A DNA stretch of 64,000 nucleotides from the NCBI GenBank assembly GCA_028713655.1, contig JAQTNW010000008.1, forward strand, positions 1 to 64,000. Reading direction: 5' to 3'. The notes beneath the pieces were generated by a model that was not told the origin of the DNA, did not search any database, and saw only the letters and a program-made list of their open reading frames with translations. The position numbers and the translations under genes were made by a program. This stretch comes from Candidatus Methylacidiphilales bacterium. Lineage in GTDB: Bacteria > Verrucomicrobiota > Verrucomicrobiia > Methylacidiphilales > JAAUTS01. Positions 27,532 to 37,202 of this stretch are shown in pieces; positions within the stretch are counted from its first letter, which is position 1, and the number at the start of each line of letters is the position of its first letter.

Positions 27532-28721
27532 CAATGTGCCGCGGCTTCCAGATATAGCTTTTCGTATTCGCCGGCCATTTTACGGATTGAATAGCGCTCT
27601 TGAATTGTCTCCCGCGCTTTGGAACCGATCCGCTGAAAAAGGCCGTCGGCGCCAGCCCAGTCCAAATCCGATGTAAGTTCTATTGAATTATGGGTATCAA
27701 GAAAATCCAGGTCTCTTCTGACTTCCGGGGAAACCGCAGGCGGGAGCCCCGCAGCCATGGCTTCCAAAAGTGAAAATGGCAACCCCTCATACTCAGCAGT
27801 GTGGAAATAAGCATCTGCGGCGGCCAGAAAGGGCCTCAACTCCTCCTGCCAGGGCTCTTGTCCCACGCAATCTTCCATCCGCAATTTCCGTACTTCATCC
27901 CGCCACCGCTCCATCAACGAGCCGGCGCCGAACCGGGTTCCCCGGCCCACCCACCCGAAGGACTTTTCATTCTCACCGCCCACCCACAAAAAGCGGGCGC
28001 GTGGGAAGGACTTTTTTAAACGCGCCGCCTGTTCAAGAAACAGCAATGGGCGCTTTTGTTCGACAAACCGCCCAACTCCAATTACGAGCAGATCATCGGC
28101 TTCGAGTTTCAATTCCACGCGCTTTAAATTTCGGAGTCGCAGGATTTCCTCCTGTGCCGGAACCTCCACGCCATTGGAAACCACTTTGACTGTGTTTTCA
28201 GGGCCGAGAAAGCGCCTGAGTTCCACCGCGCGGCTTTCGTGGACGGTAATATAATTCCCGGAAAAGCGCCGCAGCGCGCGCCGTGCATTCCAATCACGGA
28301 GCCTTCCGCACACAGCGCCCAATGCGGACGGGCTTTGCGTCAGATGAATCGTGCAGACGCCGGGCGTTTTCAAAGTTTTTGCCGCCGCTAATAAATCAAG
28401 CCCGTCCTCGAGGTTTTGTTTGTTGAAATGAATCACATCCGGCTTCCAATCTTCCCAAACCCGGGTAATGCGGCCCGGGATTTTCCTTCCCCATGGAAAT
28501 CCCAGACCCCGAAAACGGCGGTCATAGGTGTTACGGTAGGGACTTCTGAAAACCGTCCCGATTTTTGAGAAAACGGAACAAAGTTCATCCATCCTGGGGT
28601 GCTCCGAGGCCCAGAGCGCCACCTCATGGCCCATTCCCGCGAGGGCCGGACCCAGACGCGCCAGAAATATTTCACCTCCTCCTCTCGAACCTGAACTGCT
28701 GCTGATAAACAAAATTTTCAT
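27531..28721 (-). CDS. GT4-family glycosyltransferase
   Basis: 396 aa from the ATG at 28721, which sits in a 4-nt ATGA overlap with the upstream gene; the open frame beyond it is out of register with that coupling and lacks domain character. Features: MKILFISSSSGSRGGGE (donor-sugar glycine loop), CTIHLTQSPSALG, VGRFVEQKRPLLFLEQAARL and an EX7E motif in EGLPFSLLEAMAAGLP. It resembles group 1 glycosyltransferases of O-antigen and capsule loci. A basic, Trp/Arg-rich stretch after residue 75 may touch the membrane. Confidence 0.88.
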   Translation of the reverse strand: MKILFISSSSGSRGGGEIFLARLGPALAGMGHEVALWASEHPRMDELCSVFSKIGTVFRSPYRNTYDRRFRGLGFPWGRKIPGRITRVWEDWKPDVIHFNKQNLEDGLDLLAAAKTLKTPGVCTIHLTQSPSALGAVCGRLRDWNARRALRRFSGNYITVHESRAVELRRFLGPENTVKVVSNGVEVPAQEEILRLRNLKRVELKLEADDLLVIGVGRFVEQKRPLLFLEQAARLKKSFPRARFLWVGGENEKSFGWVGRGTRFGAGSLMERWRDEVRKLRMEDCVGQEPWQEELRPFLAAADAYFHTAEYEGLPFSLLEAMAAGLPPAVSPEVRRDLDFLDTHNSIELTSDLDWAGADGLFQRIGSKARETIQERYSIRKMAGEYEKLYLEAAAH

Positions 28722-29815
28722 CCGCTTGCCAGGGTTTCTCCCACCAGTTTTAACCATTTTTTTGCGCCTGCCTCCGCCGTCCACTCCCTGGATTTTTCCA
28801 GCGAATAATTTCCCATTTCCCCGCGCAACAACGGGTCGTCAGCCAGCTTTTTCATCGCATCAAACAACAAGGCGGCTTTCCCGGCCGGAACCCTCAGCCC
28901 GTTTTTCCCGGAATCAACCAGGTCCTGGCTTGCCCCGGCGGCCTCCGAGCAAATGATCGGGAGACCGGCTCCCAGCGCCTGATTAATGACGACACCCCAG
29001 CCATCATAGCGGCTTGACAGAACAAACACATCCGCCCGGGCAAAATATTCCGGCAATTCATGCGGTTCTTTGAAACCGGCGTATTCAATCCTGTTCCGCA
29101 CGGGAGCCGGGAGCGTCTCCAGCAATGCGGGCAACTCCCCCGGCCGCCCCGCCAGGAGCAGTCGGGCCAATGTATTGCCCTGGCAAAGCTGTGTGAAAGC
29201 CTCGAGCAGGATATCGATTCCCTTTCTGCGAATCATCTGGCCGCAGAAGAAAAATGTCACGTTTGCATCCGAGGCCCTTCTTTGATCAAGCGCTTGGTAC
29301 GGGTGCAAGTCGCAATGATACGGCATGTTCCATATCCTTTGGCCGGGAAAGCGGAGGGCATAATCCCGGGCGGCGCGCGAGCCGACGGCCGCTATCCCCG
29401 AAGCCTGCGCAAGGGGCCAGGATAAAAACCGCTGCAACCGTTGCTTTAGCAAGTTCGAGGTCGGACGGATTTGCTCGCCCCAGAAAATCCAGCGGGAGTT
29501 GCCGGGGTTTCTCCGCATCATCCATTGGGCCGATGGCGAGGTCAGGCTTCCGTTGATGACCCAAAGATCGGCCTCATCCGCGGCGGGCAATCCGCGGTTG
29601 AATTGCAACCGGACATTTAAAAATTCAACCCCCCGGCCCGAAAGAAGCCTTTCATAGCTGTTCAATTCCGCGCGCTTCCAGGGCGAGTCCTGCGCTCCGG
29701 GTTGTTGATAATATATTGTTAGTTTGATCTCATTTTCCTTCGCCAGCGCCTCAAACAAATCTCTCTGATAAGGAGAGGGCATGACGGTGAAAAACGCGAC
29801 TTTGGGAAGCTTCAT
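28718..29815 (-). CDS. GT4-family glycosyltransferase with altered EX7E motif
   Basis: 365 aa from the ATG at 29815, in ATGA overlap with the Wzy-like gene. The N-terminus KVAFFTVMPSPYQRDLFEAL is typical of GT4 enzymes acting on lipid-linked glycans. FFFCGQMIRRKGIDILLEAF marks the nucleotide-binding half. At the usual EX7E position the sequence reads DGWGVVINQ, so the first Glu is Asp and the second Gln; this variant is found in some GT4 subgroups. It is probably active but should not be assumed to use a retaining mechanism identical to that of EX7E enzymes. The acceptor and donor are unknown. Confidence 0.86.
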   Translation of the reverse strand: MKLPKVAFFTVMPSPYQRDLFEALAKENEIKLTIYYQQPGAQDSPWKRAELNSYERLLSGRGVEFLNVRLQFNRGLPAADEADLWVINGSLTSPSAQWMMRRNPGNSRWIFWGEQIRPTSNLLKQRLQRFLSWPLAQASGIAAVGSRAARDYALRFPGQRIWNMPYHCDLHPYQALDQRRASDANVTFFFCGQMIRRKGIDILLEAFTQLCQGNTLARLLLAGRPGELPALLETLPAPVRNRIEYAGFKEPHELPEYFARADVFVLSSRYDGWGVVINQALGAGLPIICSEAAGASQDLVDSGKNGLRVPAGKAALLFDAMKKLADDPLLRGEMGNYSLEKSREWTAEAGAKKWLKLVGETLASG

Positions 29816-31221
29816 TGGCGGGGAAATCTGGGCGGAGGGGGCGGACGATTTGCTTGTTGCGCCCGCAGTTTGGACACCAGGATGGAACCGCCCACAATGG
29901 CGGCCATGGTTGGCAGAATCGCCGTCGTAAAGACAAACAGGCTGCGCATGGAAATGACAGTGGCGAAAAAGCCGGAGGCATAAATCAGAATTCCAAAATC
30001 CGAATTCCTGGGTGACGCCAGGTGCGACCACCACCCCGCCATAATGCCAAAGAACAGCCCGGCCCAAAAGACGCCATAATAACCATTGGCAATATAAGCC
30101 TCCCCGACAAAACTTGACGCCAGGGTCAATCCCTCAACCCCAAGCGCATCCTCAATTGCCTCGCTGAGTCCTTCGGGCTTTCCCGGCCACATGGCCCGTG
30201 GAACCGGCCGGATCAGGGCAAGGTAGGGAACCTGCCAGCCGAGGTAGGGTACGCGGTCTGGAAACACCTGGGCCAAACCGCAAATGACATAAAGGTTGTA
30301 ATCCACAAAGAGAGTCTGTTCCGTGTCCAGTTCCTTGCTTTGGTTCCCTTCCAGATAGTTTCTTAGCCCCATATTCCTGAACTCCAGCATCACCTTGGTG
30401 GAAACCAGCATCAAGACGGCGCACGTTCCCGCTACAATCAAAAATTCCTTCGTCTTGTTTTTCGGTAGGGCAAAATTGTAAGCGATCATGAAAGTTACAA
30501 GAAAACAGGCGAAGACATTGCGTGTTCCGCCGGAAAAGCCAAAGAACATCGTCCATGCCAGTCCGAGGGACACGAGAGTCAGTTGGCCTCGCGTGTAAGC
30601 ATGGCGCTTGGCCAGCATAACCCCCGCCAGGGGCGGAATCAGGTAAATCAACAAACCCAGCTCGGTTATGAGGGCCTTCCAGTCTCCAAATTTTCCTCGC
30701 CCCCATGGAGCGGTAAATCGTGGTTCCAAATACCACATAAACACATCTGACGGGTTGAAATTTACAGCCAGAAATTGGTGGAAATAGCCCACAATCATGG
30801 CCAGCCAGAAAATGACCATCATGATTTTGGGTGAAAGCGGTGTGGTGAAGACCTCGTTGAATGGAGCTTTTTTAAGGTTCGGCAAATGCCGCCCCACTGC
30901 CAGTCCCGCAAAACCCATCAATACTGCCTGGACTCCTATCATCACTGTTCTGCGATCCACCATTGTATCAAAATCAGTCTGCTTGTAAAAAAATTCAAAA
31001 AGTGTCAGGAAAAACAAGGCAATGATCCCCATCAAATCGGCACGGATCAAATTCCGGACCCCACGTGTAATATCCACAAGAACGCTGGCCCCGATGCTGA
31101 TGGCCGTTCCATAAGCCGCATAACGCGCTATCGACGATGCACGGTCGCCTTCGAGCGTTGCCGAAGTAATGGCAAGACCCGCCAAAAGCAATGCTGTGCC
31201 CAGCAAGGTGGGTTTGGGCAT
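29812..31221 (-). CDS. Wzy-like O-antigen/exopolysaccharide polymerase (multi-pass membrane protein)
   Basis: About 469 aa from the ATG at 31221, preceded by AGGA 7 nt upstream. Start codons further up overlap the previous gene and add Arg-rich sequence. Roughly 11-12 hydrophobic segments (for example LGTALLLAGLAITSATLEG, IMMVIFWLAMIVGYFHQFLA, FLIVAGTCAVLMLVSTKVML) flank a large extracytoplasmic loop (about 310-400) holding ELDTEQTLFVDYNLYVICGL and RPVPRAMWPGKPEG, a pattern common in oligosaccharide repeat-unit polymerases of the O-antigen ligase/polymerase group. It would join repeat units at the periplasmic face. The C-terminal tail is Pro-rich. This polymerase type usually works with a Wzx flippase, which was not found here. 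Confidence 0.75.
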   Translation of the reverse strand: MPKPTLLGTALLLAGLAITSATLEGDRASSIARYAAYGTAISIGASVLVDITRGVRNLIRADLMGIIALFFLTLFEFFYKQTDFDTMVDRRTVMIGVQAVLMGFAGLAVGRHLPNLKKAPFNEVFTTPLSPKIMMVIFWLAMIVGYFHQFLAVNFNPSDVFMWYLEPRFTAPWGRGKFGDWKALITELGLLIYLIPPLAGVMLAKRHAYTRGQLTLVSLGLAWTMFFGFSGGTRNVFACFLVTFMIAYNFALPKNKTKEFLIVAGTCAVLMLVSTKVMLEFRNMGLRNYLEGNQSKELDTEQTLFVDYNLYVICGLAQVFPDRVPYLGWQVPYLALIRPVPRAMWPGKPEGLSEAIEDALGVEGLTLASSFVGEAYIANGYYGVFWAGLFFGIMAGWWSHLASPRNSDFGILIYASGFFATVISMRSLFVFTTAILPTMAAIVGGSILVSKLRAQQANRPPPPPRFPRQ

Positions 31222-31301
31222 TTCCGTTTCCTGTACGGCTTGCCTGACATTCCGCTGCATCGCTTGGCGACGGGGCAAACCGGCGGAATTGAATGCGGGC
31301 T

Positions 31302-32450
31302 TCAAACCAAAACTCCTTCGCTGATTTCCTTCATCTTCAAGCCCGGCGCCCGCCAACTCATGTCTTCTTTCACGCATTTCGGGTTTTCAGACCAAAAATG
31401 CAATTCCTCCAAAATCGCCCCCGCATCACACGCCGGGACTATCGATCCATTGTCCCGATGGCGGATAAGATCTTTTGCTCCCGTGCGGTCGCTTACGATG
31501 CAAGGAATGCCGCAAGCCAGAGCCTGGGGCACCACCAGTCCGAACCCTTCCTCCAGCGATGGCAAAACCAAAACCGAGCTTTTTCGGAAGGCCTTGCCCA
31601 ATTCAAACCTTGGAATTGCGCCGTGCCAGGTTGTTTGGCAAGCCGGTTGGTATTTAGGCAGGACACTTTCCATCTCACGCGAAATTACACCATAGCCCTC
31701 CAGTTTCCAGCCTTTCGCCTCTTCCGATTGCAGGGCTTCAAGCAGATATTGGATTCCCTTTCTCAGACAAATTTGCCCCGCAAAGGCGATGGTAAAGGGC
31801 GCTTGCACAGGTTTCTGTCCCGGATAAAAGAACGCAGGATCCGCGCCATAAGGAATAACCCAGATGCGATTTTTATCAACGCCCTCAGCCACGAGCTGTT
31901 CTTGCACGACCGAGGATGCGACACAATGATAGTCGGCCAGGGAATATTCCCGGGCCTCCCTGGAAAAATATGCGTCGTTGAAAAAATGGAATTTCTCCTG
32001 TTTCAAGCCGAAGCGCCGGTATTCTTCAGCAACGGCGGCCAATTGTTGCCGCACCGGGCCAGTTGCATGGTTCAATACCGTCCGGATTCCCAGTCCTTTG
32101 GCGGCGCGGAATGTTTCGTGGCATTGCCCGGGCATGGCATGGATAAAATCCGCAGGGCACAGCATGCGGGCCACGGCCCGGTCAAATGAATCATCCTGCC
32201 AGCGGAACATCCGCTGTGGCGAAAGCTTCTGGCATCGGGGCGCAAATCGAAGCGCTCCATAAACCGCCAGGGTTCGCCAACTGCTCGAAGCCATCGGGAA
32301 TTGGGGAGGCGGCTTGAGTTTCCAGCGCGGGTATCCGGAATAATAACGACTTAATACACCCAATTTTCTCAACTCCAGCGCCATCTCGTAAAGGTGGCAG
32401 GGATTGGTGGCTGAAACCGCTATCATGGGCCGGGTTGCTTTATGGCTCAT
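31302..32450 (-). CDS. GT4-family glycosyltransferase
   Basis: 382 aa. The start lies in a 4-nt ATGA overlap with the GT2 gene upstream. GT-B features: an N-terminal strand IAVSATNPCHLYEMALELRK, YGADPAFFYPG, FAGQICLRKGIQYLLEAL (donor site) and LEEGFGLVVPQALACGIPC, in which the second Glu of EX7E is Gln. It resembles glycosyltransferases of surface-glycan loci that carry an RYYSGYP motif after the first helix. The 80-nt gap to the Wzy-like gene is one of few gaps in this operon. Confidence 0.87.
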   Translation of the reverse strand: MSHKATRPMIAVSATNPCHLYEMALELRKLGVLSRYYSGYPRWKLKPPPQFPMASSSWRTLAVYGALRFAPRCQKLSPQRMFRWQDDSFDRAVARMLCPADFIHAMPGQCHETFRAAKGLGIRTVLNHATGPVRQQLAAVAEEYRRFGLKQEKFHFFNDAYFSREAREYSLADYHCVASSVVQEQLVAEGVDKNRIWVIPYGADPAFFYPGQKPVQAPFTIAFAGQICLRKGIQYLLEALQSEEAKGWKLEGYGVISREMESVLPKYQPACQTTWHGAIPRFELGKAFRKSSVLVLPSLEEGFGLVVPQALACGIPCIVSDRTGAKDLIRHRDNGSIVPACDAGAILEELHFWSENPKCVKEDMSWRAPGLKMKEISEGVLV

Positions 32451-33370
32451 TGAGGGCTGCGCCTTTGCAGATTCCGGAATTCCAGATATTTCCTGAAGCC
32501 CATGGCCTTGCGTTCCCGGCGATTTTTAATTCCTGTTCCAATACCGTCAATCCAACCTCGGAAATGACAGCCGGGCAATCCGGTGCGAAAGGAAAGTTTC
32601 CCATACTTGCACAGCAGCCGGAGCAATTCGAAGGGAAGCAAAACCGCAGGGGTGTGCAGGAAATGCATGAAAACCTGGTTGCGCGGACCGTAGTAACCCA
32701 TGCGCCGCCAGTCGCGCGAGGCGTCCGAGGACCAATGCTCCACCGGGCATTCGGGAAAATGCCTGATTTCATAGCCGGCTTGATAAATCCGCATCGCCAG
32801 TTCCAGTTCCTCCACCTGGTGGACAAAATCAACCCGGTAGCCGCCAAGCTTGAGAAAAACTTCCCTGCGTATCAGATGGCCGCATCCGATAAATGAGGCG
32901 CATGGGCCGGCTGGCATCGCGGGAGCGTGGCTCATTTGATGTGTTTCAATCACCGGAAAACTTAACACGGCAACACTTGGATTGTTTTCCAAATACCGCA
33001 CTGCATTGCGCGCCCCGCCGGCATCGATCAAGCAGGAATCATCATCCAGGCTGAAGATGAGATCAAAGGGCGCCTGGCGGTTTGCCTCATTACGCGCATA
33101 AATGTACCCGTACCTGTCCGTGGCGCGCAGAACTTTAACACAGGACGCTTCCAGGAAATGCCAATAGTCCTCCGGCGCCGAATCACTGGCATCATCATAA
33201 ACCAAAACTGGCAATCCTTTTAAATACGCGTCCAGTTGAAGCCGGGCAAATACAGTCTTCAGATCCTCAAAGCGGTTGCGGGTGATAATGACAATCCCCG
33301 CGGCGTGTCCTGATGCGCCGGATGCCGCTTCCGCTTCTGTGACTATTTTTGACGGGGTTCTATCACCCAT
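32447..33370 (-). CDS. GT2-family glycosyltransferase
   Basis: 307 aa with a GT-A fold. Features: GIVIITRNRFEDLKTVFARL (strand 1), VLVYDDASDS (donor-binding Asp), LIFSLDDDSCLI (DXD metal site) and GYRVDFVHQVEELELAMRIY (the ED-type base region). It resembles rhamnosyl/galactofuranosyl-transferase-like GT2 enzymes. Its start overlaps the membrane-protein gene upstream by 28 nt, while its stop overlaps the next ATG by 4 nt. Probably cytoplasmic, acting on a lipid-linked intermediate; donor sugar unknown. Confidence 0.88.
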   Translation of the reverse strand: MGDRTPSKIVTEAEAASGASGHAAGIVIITRNRFEDLKTVFARLQLDAYLKGLPVLVYDDASDSAPEDYWHFLEASCVKVLRATDRYGYIYARNEANRQAPFDLIFSLDDDSCLIDAGGARNAVRYLENNPSVAVLSFPVIETHQMSHAPAMPAGPCASFIGCGHLIRREVFLKLGGYRVDFVHQVEELELAMRIYQAGYEIRHFPECPVEHWSSDASRDWRRMGYYGPRNQVFMHFLHTPAVLLPFELLRLLCKYGKLSFRTGLPGCHFRGWIDGIGTGIKNRRERKAMGFRKYLEFRNLQRRSPQ

Positions 33371-34833
33371 AGCTGTTTGTCCTCCCGCCAGACTGCAAGA
33401 TGGGAGGCCGATTCCCTGTTTTGCGCTATCAGGATCGTGGAATCATATCCGTTGATAAAAAAAGATTCCGGATCATCGAAACCGGCCCACATCGTACGCA
33501 ATCGGGTCCAATCGACACCCGGCTGGGAATAGGCCTCGACGAATGTATGGTCCGGAATTTCACCCCGCTCCACCTGTGTGAGAAGAATTGTGCTTCTTTC
33601 GATTTGCCAGTTGCGTGCTGCGGTCAGCAACCACGCGGTGGGTACATCAAACACCGCCAATAATAGCAGCCCGCCGATGAGCCACGCTTGCATCCATTTG
33701 CGTTGAAACGTACGGAAGAGTGGCAGGAGAGAACCAAAACAAAATACTAGCAGAATGATAACGGAATAACGCTTTCTGGAATCCAGGGAGTATCCTCCTC
33801 CCACGGCATAAACAAATGAAACCCCTGAGAGCAAAGCAAGCAATGCTGCGGACCAAATCCATTTATCAGGCGCAAAGGTTTTCTGTTTTAAACGTGCGGT
33901 TGGGGCGCCGTCATTGTGCTGAAGAATAAAATATGCCGCTGCCGCAAGGCCGAGTGCGCCGAAGCAAAACGACACCAGCAGTATGGCCGGGCTCAATTGC
34001 GTGCAGAGCAGTTTTCTCAAAGGCCCATATCTCCAAACTTCATAGGCATAAATATTGGCGTGCTGGTAGTAATATGTGGATAGGATGGAGCCAAAATTAA
34101 AGTGCGGTTTTTTGATCGAATCCGGGGTGGAGGTCAGTTGAAAAAGCGCCACATAGATAATGGCGCCCAGAACCGCTCCGAAAGACGGCGCAATCCGCCT
34201 GACTGCACTGGAAAAGGCGGCACGAGATCCATCCCAGTTAAAACCTAACAATAGGATTGGGAGCGCCGCATAGGCAAAGGCAAGCTGCTCGCAAATGATA
34301 TTTCCAATGAACGAAATAAAGACTGAAATTAAAAAGACACGGCCCGGAAGCGCGCCTGCCGCGTTGCATTTCAACAGTACGGAAAGCAACAGCATGAAAC
34401 AGCAAGTGGACCATACATAGATATCACTCCATGCAATGGCTTCATGATAACCCGGAAATGAGGCGCAAACCAACGCAAGTGCCAGCGCGGTTTTCCCGGA
34501 AACCTGCAGCAGACACAAGGCGCGATAGAGCATCAGGCAATTCAAGGCATGCACAAAAATCGTAATGACCGTATCAAGAGTTGGAGACAGGTGCTTTAGA
34601 ATGGCGGAAACCTGCAGGCCGAGAATCCTCCAAATCCCTTGTGCGTGGAAAAAGCCCATATAATTACCATGCACAAACTTGAAGAGCACCAGGTCATCTG
34701 CAAACAGCCGGTAGTGCCAGGCAGTGGGCAGATAGGCAGCCAGGGCAAAACAGCATAGAATGGCATAAGCCATCCATGGCTTCAAACACAGGTCCGCCGC
34801 CCGCGCTTCGGTGTCATTCCCAAAATCATTCAT
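33343..34833 (-). CDS. Multi-pass membrane protein, GT-C-like
   Basis: About 496 aa from the ATG at 34833 (the outer codon at 34845 is TTG and adds only four residues). About ten hydrophobic segments, with an early extracytoplasmic loop carrying the acidic pair FADDLVLFKFVHG, similar to the DD/DE loop of GT-C glycosyltransferases that use lipid-phosphate sugars. A soluble C-terminal region of about 90 residues follows (FVEAYSQPGVDWTRLRTMWA). It may decorate the polysaccharide at the periplasmic side, but no family is recognised with certainty. Two short overlaps embed it in the operon between the GT2 and acyltransferase genes. Confidence 0.65.
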   Translation of the reverse strand: MNDFGNDTEARAADLCLKPWMAYAILCCFALAAYLPTAWHYRLFADDLVLFKFVHGNYMGFFHAQGIWRILGLQVSAILKHLSPTLDTVITIFVHALNCLMLYRALCLLQVSGKTALALALVCASFPGYHEAIAWSDIYVWSTCCFMLLLSVLLKCNAAGALPGRVFLISVFISFIGNIICEQLAFAYAALPILLLGFNWDGSRAAFSSAVRRIAPSFGAVLGAIIYVALFQLTSTPDSIKKPHFNFGSILSTYYYQHANIYAYEVWRYGPLRKLLCTQLSPAILLVSFCFGALGLAAAAYFILQHNDGAPTARLKQKTFAPDKWIWSAALLALLSGVSFVYAVGGGYSLDSRKRYSVIILLVFCFGSLLPLFRTFQRKWMQAWLIGGLLLLAVFDVPTAWLLTAARNWQIERSTILLTQVERGEIPDHTFVEAYSQPGVDWTRLRTMWAGFDDPESFFINGYDSTILIAQNRESASHLAVWREDKQLWVIEPRQK

Positions 34834-34847
34834 TTTTCTGCGCAAAG

Positions 34848-35405
34848 CTATTTGAGGTCCTCTGATGAGAAAGTCCGCTGTTTGATGACACGCGCCGGGT
34901 TTCCCGCCGCGACGCAGCCCGGAGGCAGGCTCCGGGTCACCACACTGCCCGCGCCCACGATTGAATTCTCGCCGATTTCCACCCCTTTTAGCACCGTTAC
35001 ATGCGCGCCGATCCAGCAGCCGTCGCGGATAATGACGGGACGGCTGACAAAATGCCCGGCGCCTTTCTCCAGATCATGGTCATGGTCTGTGATATAGCAA
35101 AATGGCCCGATAAGGCATTTTTCGCCAAGCTCGATTTTTTCCGTCGCATCCAGCATTGTGTAGCGGTTGATATAAGTGCCGGAATGTAAAATAATCCTCG
35201 GTGCTTCCCTTTTCTCGCCGGTGGAAAGCAGGGTTACCTTTTCATCCAACATGACACCCGCGCCAATTTGGATGTCCCATGGGTTCCGCGGCACAGCCAC
35301 ATCCTGAAACCAGCACTTCCCTTCAATGGCAACACCGCGGCTGTGGAGAATCCATTGATTATAACGCGAACGCAGTCCTGTAAGGCATCGTATTAGCAAC
35401 TCCAT
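34848..35405 (-). CDS. Hexapeptide-repeat (left-handed beta-helix) acyltransferase
   Basis: 185 aa of the WbbJ/maltose-acetyltransferase type. The hexapeptide pattern is clear: IQIGAGVMLDEKV, IELGEKCLIGPFCYI, VIIRDGCWIGAHVTVLKGV, EIGENSIVGAGSVVTRSLPP. The catalytic His of the family is probably one of those in TDHDHDLEKG. The C-terminal cap GCVAAGNPARVIKQR is characteristic. It should O-acetylate a sugar of the polysaccharide using acetyl-CoA. Its start overlaps the GT2 gene upstream by 13 nt. Confidence 0.92.
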   Translation of the reverse strand: MELLIRCLTGLRSRYNQWILHSRGVAIEGKCWFQDVAVPRNPWDIQIGAGVMLDEKVTLLSTGEKREAPRIILHSGTYINRYTMLDATEKIELGEKCLIGPFCYITDHDHDLEKGAGHFVSRPVIIRDGCWIGAHVTVLKGVEIGENSIVGAGSVVTRSLPPGCVAAGNPARVIKQRTFSSEDLK

Positions 35406-36283
35406 GTTCCCTCCAATTCTCGCGCCCAGCCCGGGTTCCTTTCTCGTATAATCACAAAGGATGTAAACAAACGGTGTAACAACAGCTTGGCTTGCGTTTC
35501 AACCCTGCCAAGACCCATTACCTCACGGGCGATTATTTTCTGGTTGTGCAGTCGCATACGCGCCAGGGCGCGCTTGTCGCTCTTTGCGGAACTTTCCGGG
35601 CTGAAATGTTCGTAGAACGCGTCGGCATGAAAATACAGACGGTGGGTTTTGGCAATTCTCGCCGAAAGATGCGCATCTTCCATGAAGCTGTAACCCTCAA
35701 ATTGCGGAAATTGCTGCTTCTCAAACAATTCCCTCCTATAAAGCACACAGGTGCTGTTTAGCCATTCGGCTTCGATCAATGGGCCCTTCTCTTCCGCATA
35801 ACACGGGAGACAGTTAATTGCGGGCCCGAACAACCGGCCACCATAATGCGGATGCCTGTAACCCGCCTGAATTTGATAATACCAGCGAAGCAGTCGTCCC
35901 GGCTTGGAATGCTCCAAGCCTCGAATCCGGCCGGCCACGCCCCCAATCCGTCCCTCAGCATCCGTTGCCAGTACGGAAAGCAATTTTTCATACAAGTCCG
36001 GAGGCAGCCACACATCATCGTCCAGGAAGGAAATCAACGGCGTACGAACTTCCCTTGCGCCCTGGTTTCGTTGCAGTGCACTGCTCGATGCGTCTGCGCG
36101 CAAGTAAACAACCCGGTCAAATGAATTTTTTTCCAGCAGGTCCCGTGTTTCATTCGACGGAGAAGCATCAACCACCACCACGCGTTCAGGCTGGAGGGTC
36201 TGGGCCTTCAGCGACTCAAGCGTCCGCATCAAATCCAAATGCCGGGAACGAGTTGCTATTACAATGCTATAATCAGGAAGCAT
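35393..36283 (-). CDS. GT2-family glycosyltransferase
   Basis: About 296 aa from the ATG at 36283 (MLPDYSIVIATRSRHLDLMR); the frame further upstream lacks GT sequence. Features: RVVVVDASPSNETRDLL, TPLISFLDDDVWLPPDLYEK (DXD region) and the later FMEDAHLSARIAKTHRLYF. GT-A fold, probably inverting. The ATG lies 11 nt inside the end of the preceding GT2 gene. The C-terminal region is basic and may associate with the membrane. Confidence 0.88.
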   Translation of the reverse strand: MLPDYSIVIATRSRHLDLMRTLESLKAQTLQPERVVVVDASPSNETRDLLEKNSFDRVVYLRADASSSALQRNQGAREVRTPLISFLDDDVWLPPDLYEKLLSVLATDAEGRIGGVAGRIRGLEHSKPGRLLRWYYQIQAGYRHPHYGGRLFGPAINCLPCYAEEKGPLIEAEWLNSTCVLYRRELFEKQQFPQFEGYSFMEDAHLSARIAKTHRLYFHADAFYEHFSPESSAKSDKRALARMRLHNQKIIAREVMGLGRVETQAKLLLHRLFTSFVIIRERNPGWARELEGTWSC

Positions 36284-37202
36284 GGCGGTAAAAGGCGGCC
36301 AATTGTTCAGCACGGCGGAACCCGAGCAGTCCAAGGGCAAGGCGATAATGCCAGGGCGCGGCAGGCCCAAGTAATTTTATCTCTTTTTGATGCGCGCAAT
36401 AATATTCTTCCGCCACATTCAGATCATAACGCGCCAGGGTGCGGCTCATTTCCAACAAGGAACGTCCCAGTGCGCTCTGAAGCTTGTCTGTAGCTCTCCC
36501 CCGCTCCGCCAGCCAATCGCGCATGGAGAAGCTCAGAGCCGTGCGCATTTCCAGTGTTTGAAGGACATTCTTCCGACTGAGTGTTTCTTCAGACCAGAGG
36601 CGGTAAATGGCGCCGGCATTTGAGGTCGGAACAAGTACCAATCCCTGCTGAATAGCGCGCATGACCACCTCATAATCCTGGCAGCAAGGCAGGTCCTCCT
36701 TCCAGCCACCAATCCTGATCAGTGCCTCTTTACGCCACAGCAGGCCGCCGGTTTGAGGAAACCTCCAAGCCAGCCATAATTCAATCAAATCACTGTTGGC
36801 ATCCACGGAACAGACTTCCCGGAATTGCGGTTTTCCGCATCTCCAAATTTCGCTGATAACGCCGCCCGCCAGAACATCCGCACGGGTATTCACACCCTCC
36901 TTGAGTTGAAGCGCAATTTTATCCGGAAGCAATTCGTCATCCGCGTCCAAAAATTGCACCCAGCCGCCTTGGGCCTGGGACAAAAGGCGGTTGCGCGCCT
37001 GGTTCGCCCCCGAACGTTCCTGCTCCAAAACACGGATTCGGCCGCCAAAGCGCCGAAGCAACTCGCGGCTGCAGTCGGTTGAACCATCGTCCATGACCAG
37101 CACCTCGGTATCCGGATGTGTTTGTGCAAGCGCACTTTCCACGCATCTGTCGATCCATGGCTCCGCGTTATGACAAGGTATTAAAATGGAAACTTCAGAC
37201 AC
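36273..37202 (-). CDS. GT2-family glycosyltransferase
   Basis: 309 aa starting at GTG with AAAGGAA about 8 nt upstream. Strong GT2 pattern: VSILIPCHNAEPWIDRCVES, LVMDDGSTDCSRELLRRFGG, WVQFLDADDELLPDKIALQL (DXD) and LPCCQDYEVVMRAIQQGLVL (acidic base region). It overlaps the downstream GT2 gene by 11 nt. The start lies within a possible 3' extension of the exostosin-like gene (see 37195-37317), in line with the overlapping style of this operon. Confidence 0.9.
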   Translation of the reverse strand: MSEVSILIPCHNAEPWIDRCVESALAQTHPDTEVLVMDDGSTDCSRELLRRFGGRIRVLEQERSGANQARNRLLSQAQGGWVQFLDADDELLPDKIALQLKEGVNTRADVLAGGVISEIWRCGKPQFREVCSVDANSDLIELWLAWRFPQTGGLLWRKEALIRIGGWKEDLPCCQDYEVVMRAIQQGLVLVPTSNAGAIYRLWSEETLSRKNVLQTLEMRTALSFSMRDWLAERGRATDKLQSALGRSLLEMSRTLARYDLNVAEEYYCAHQKEIKLLGPAAPWHYRLALGLLGFRRAEQLAAFYRHAS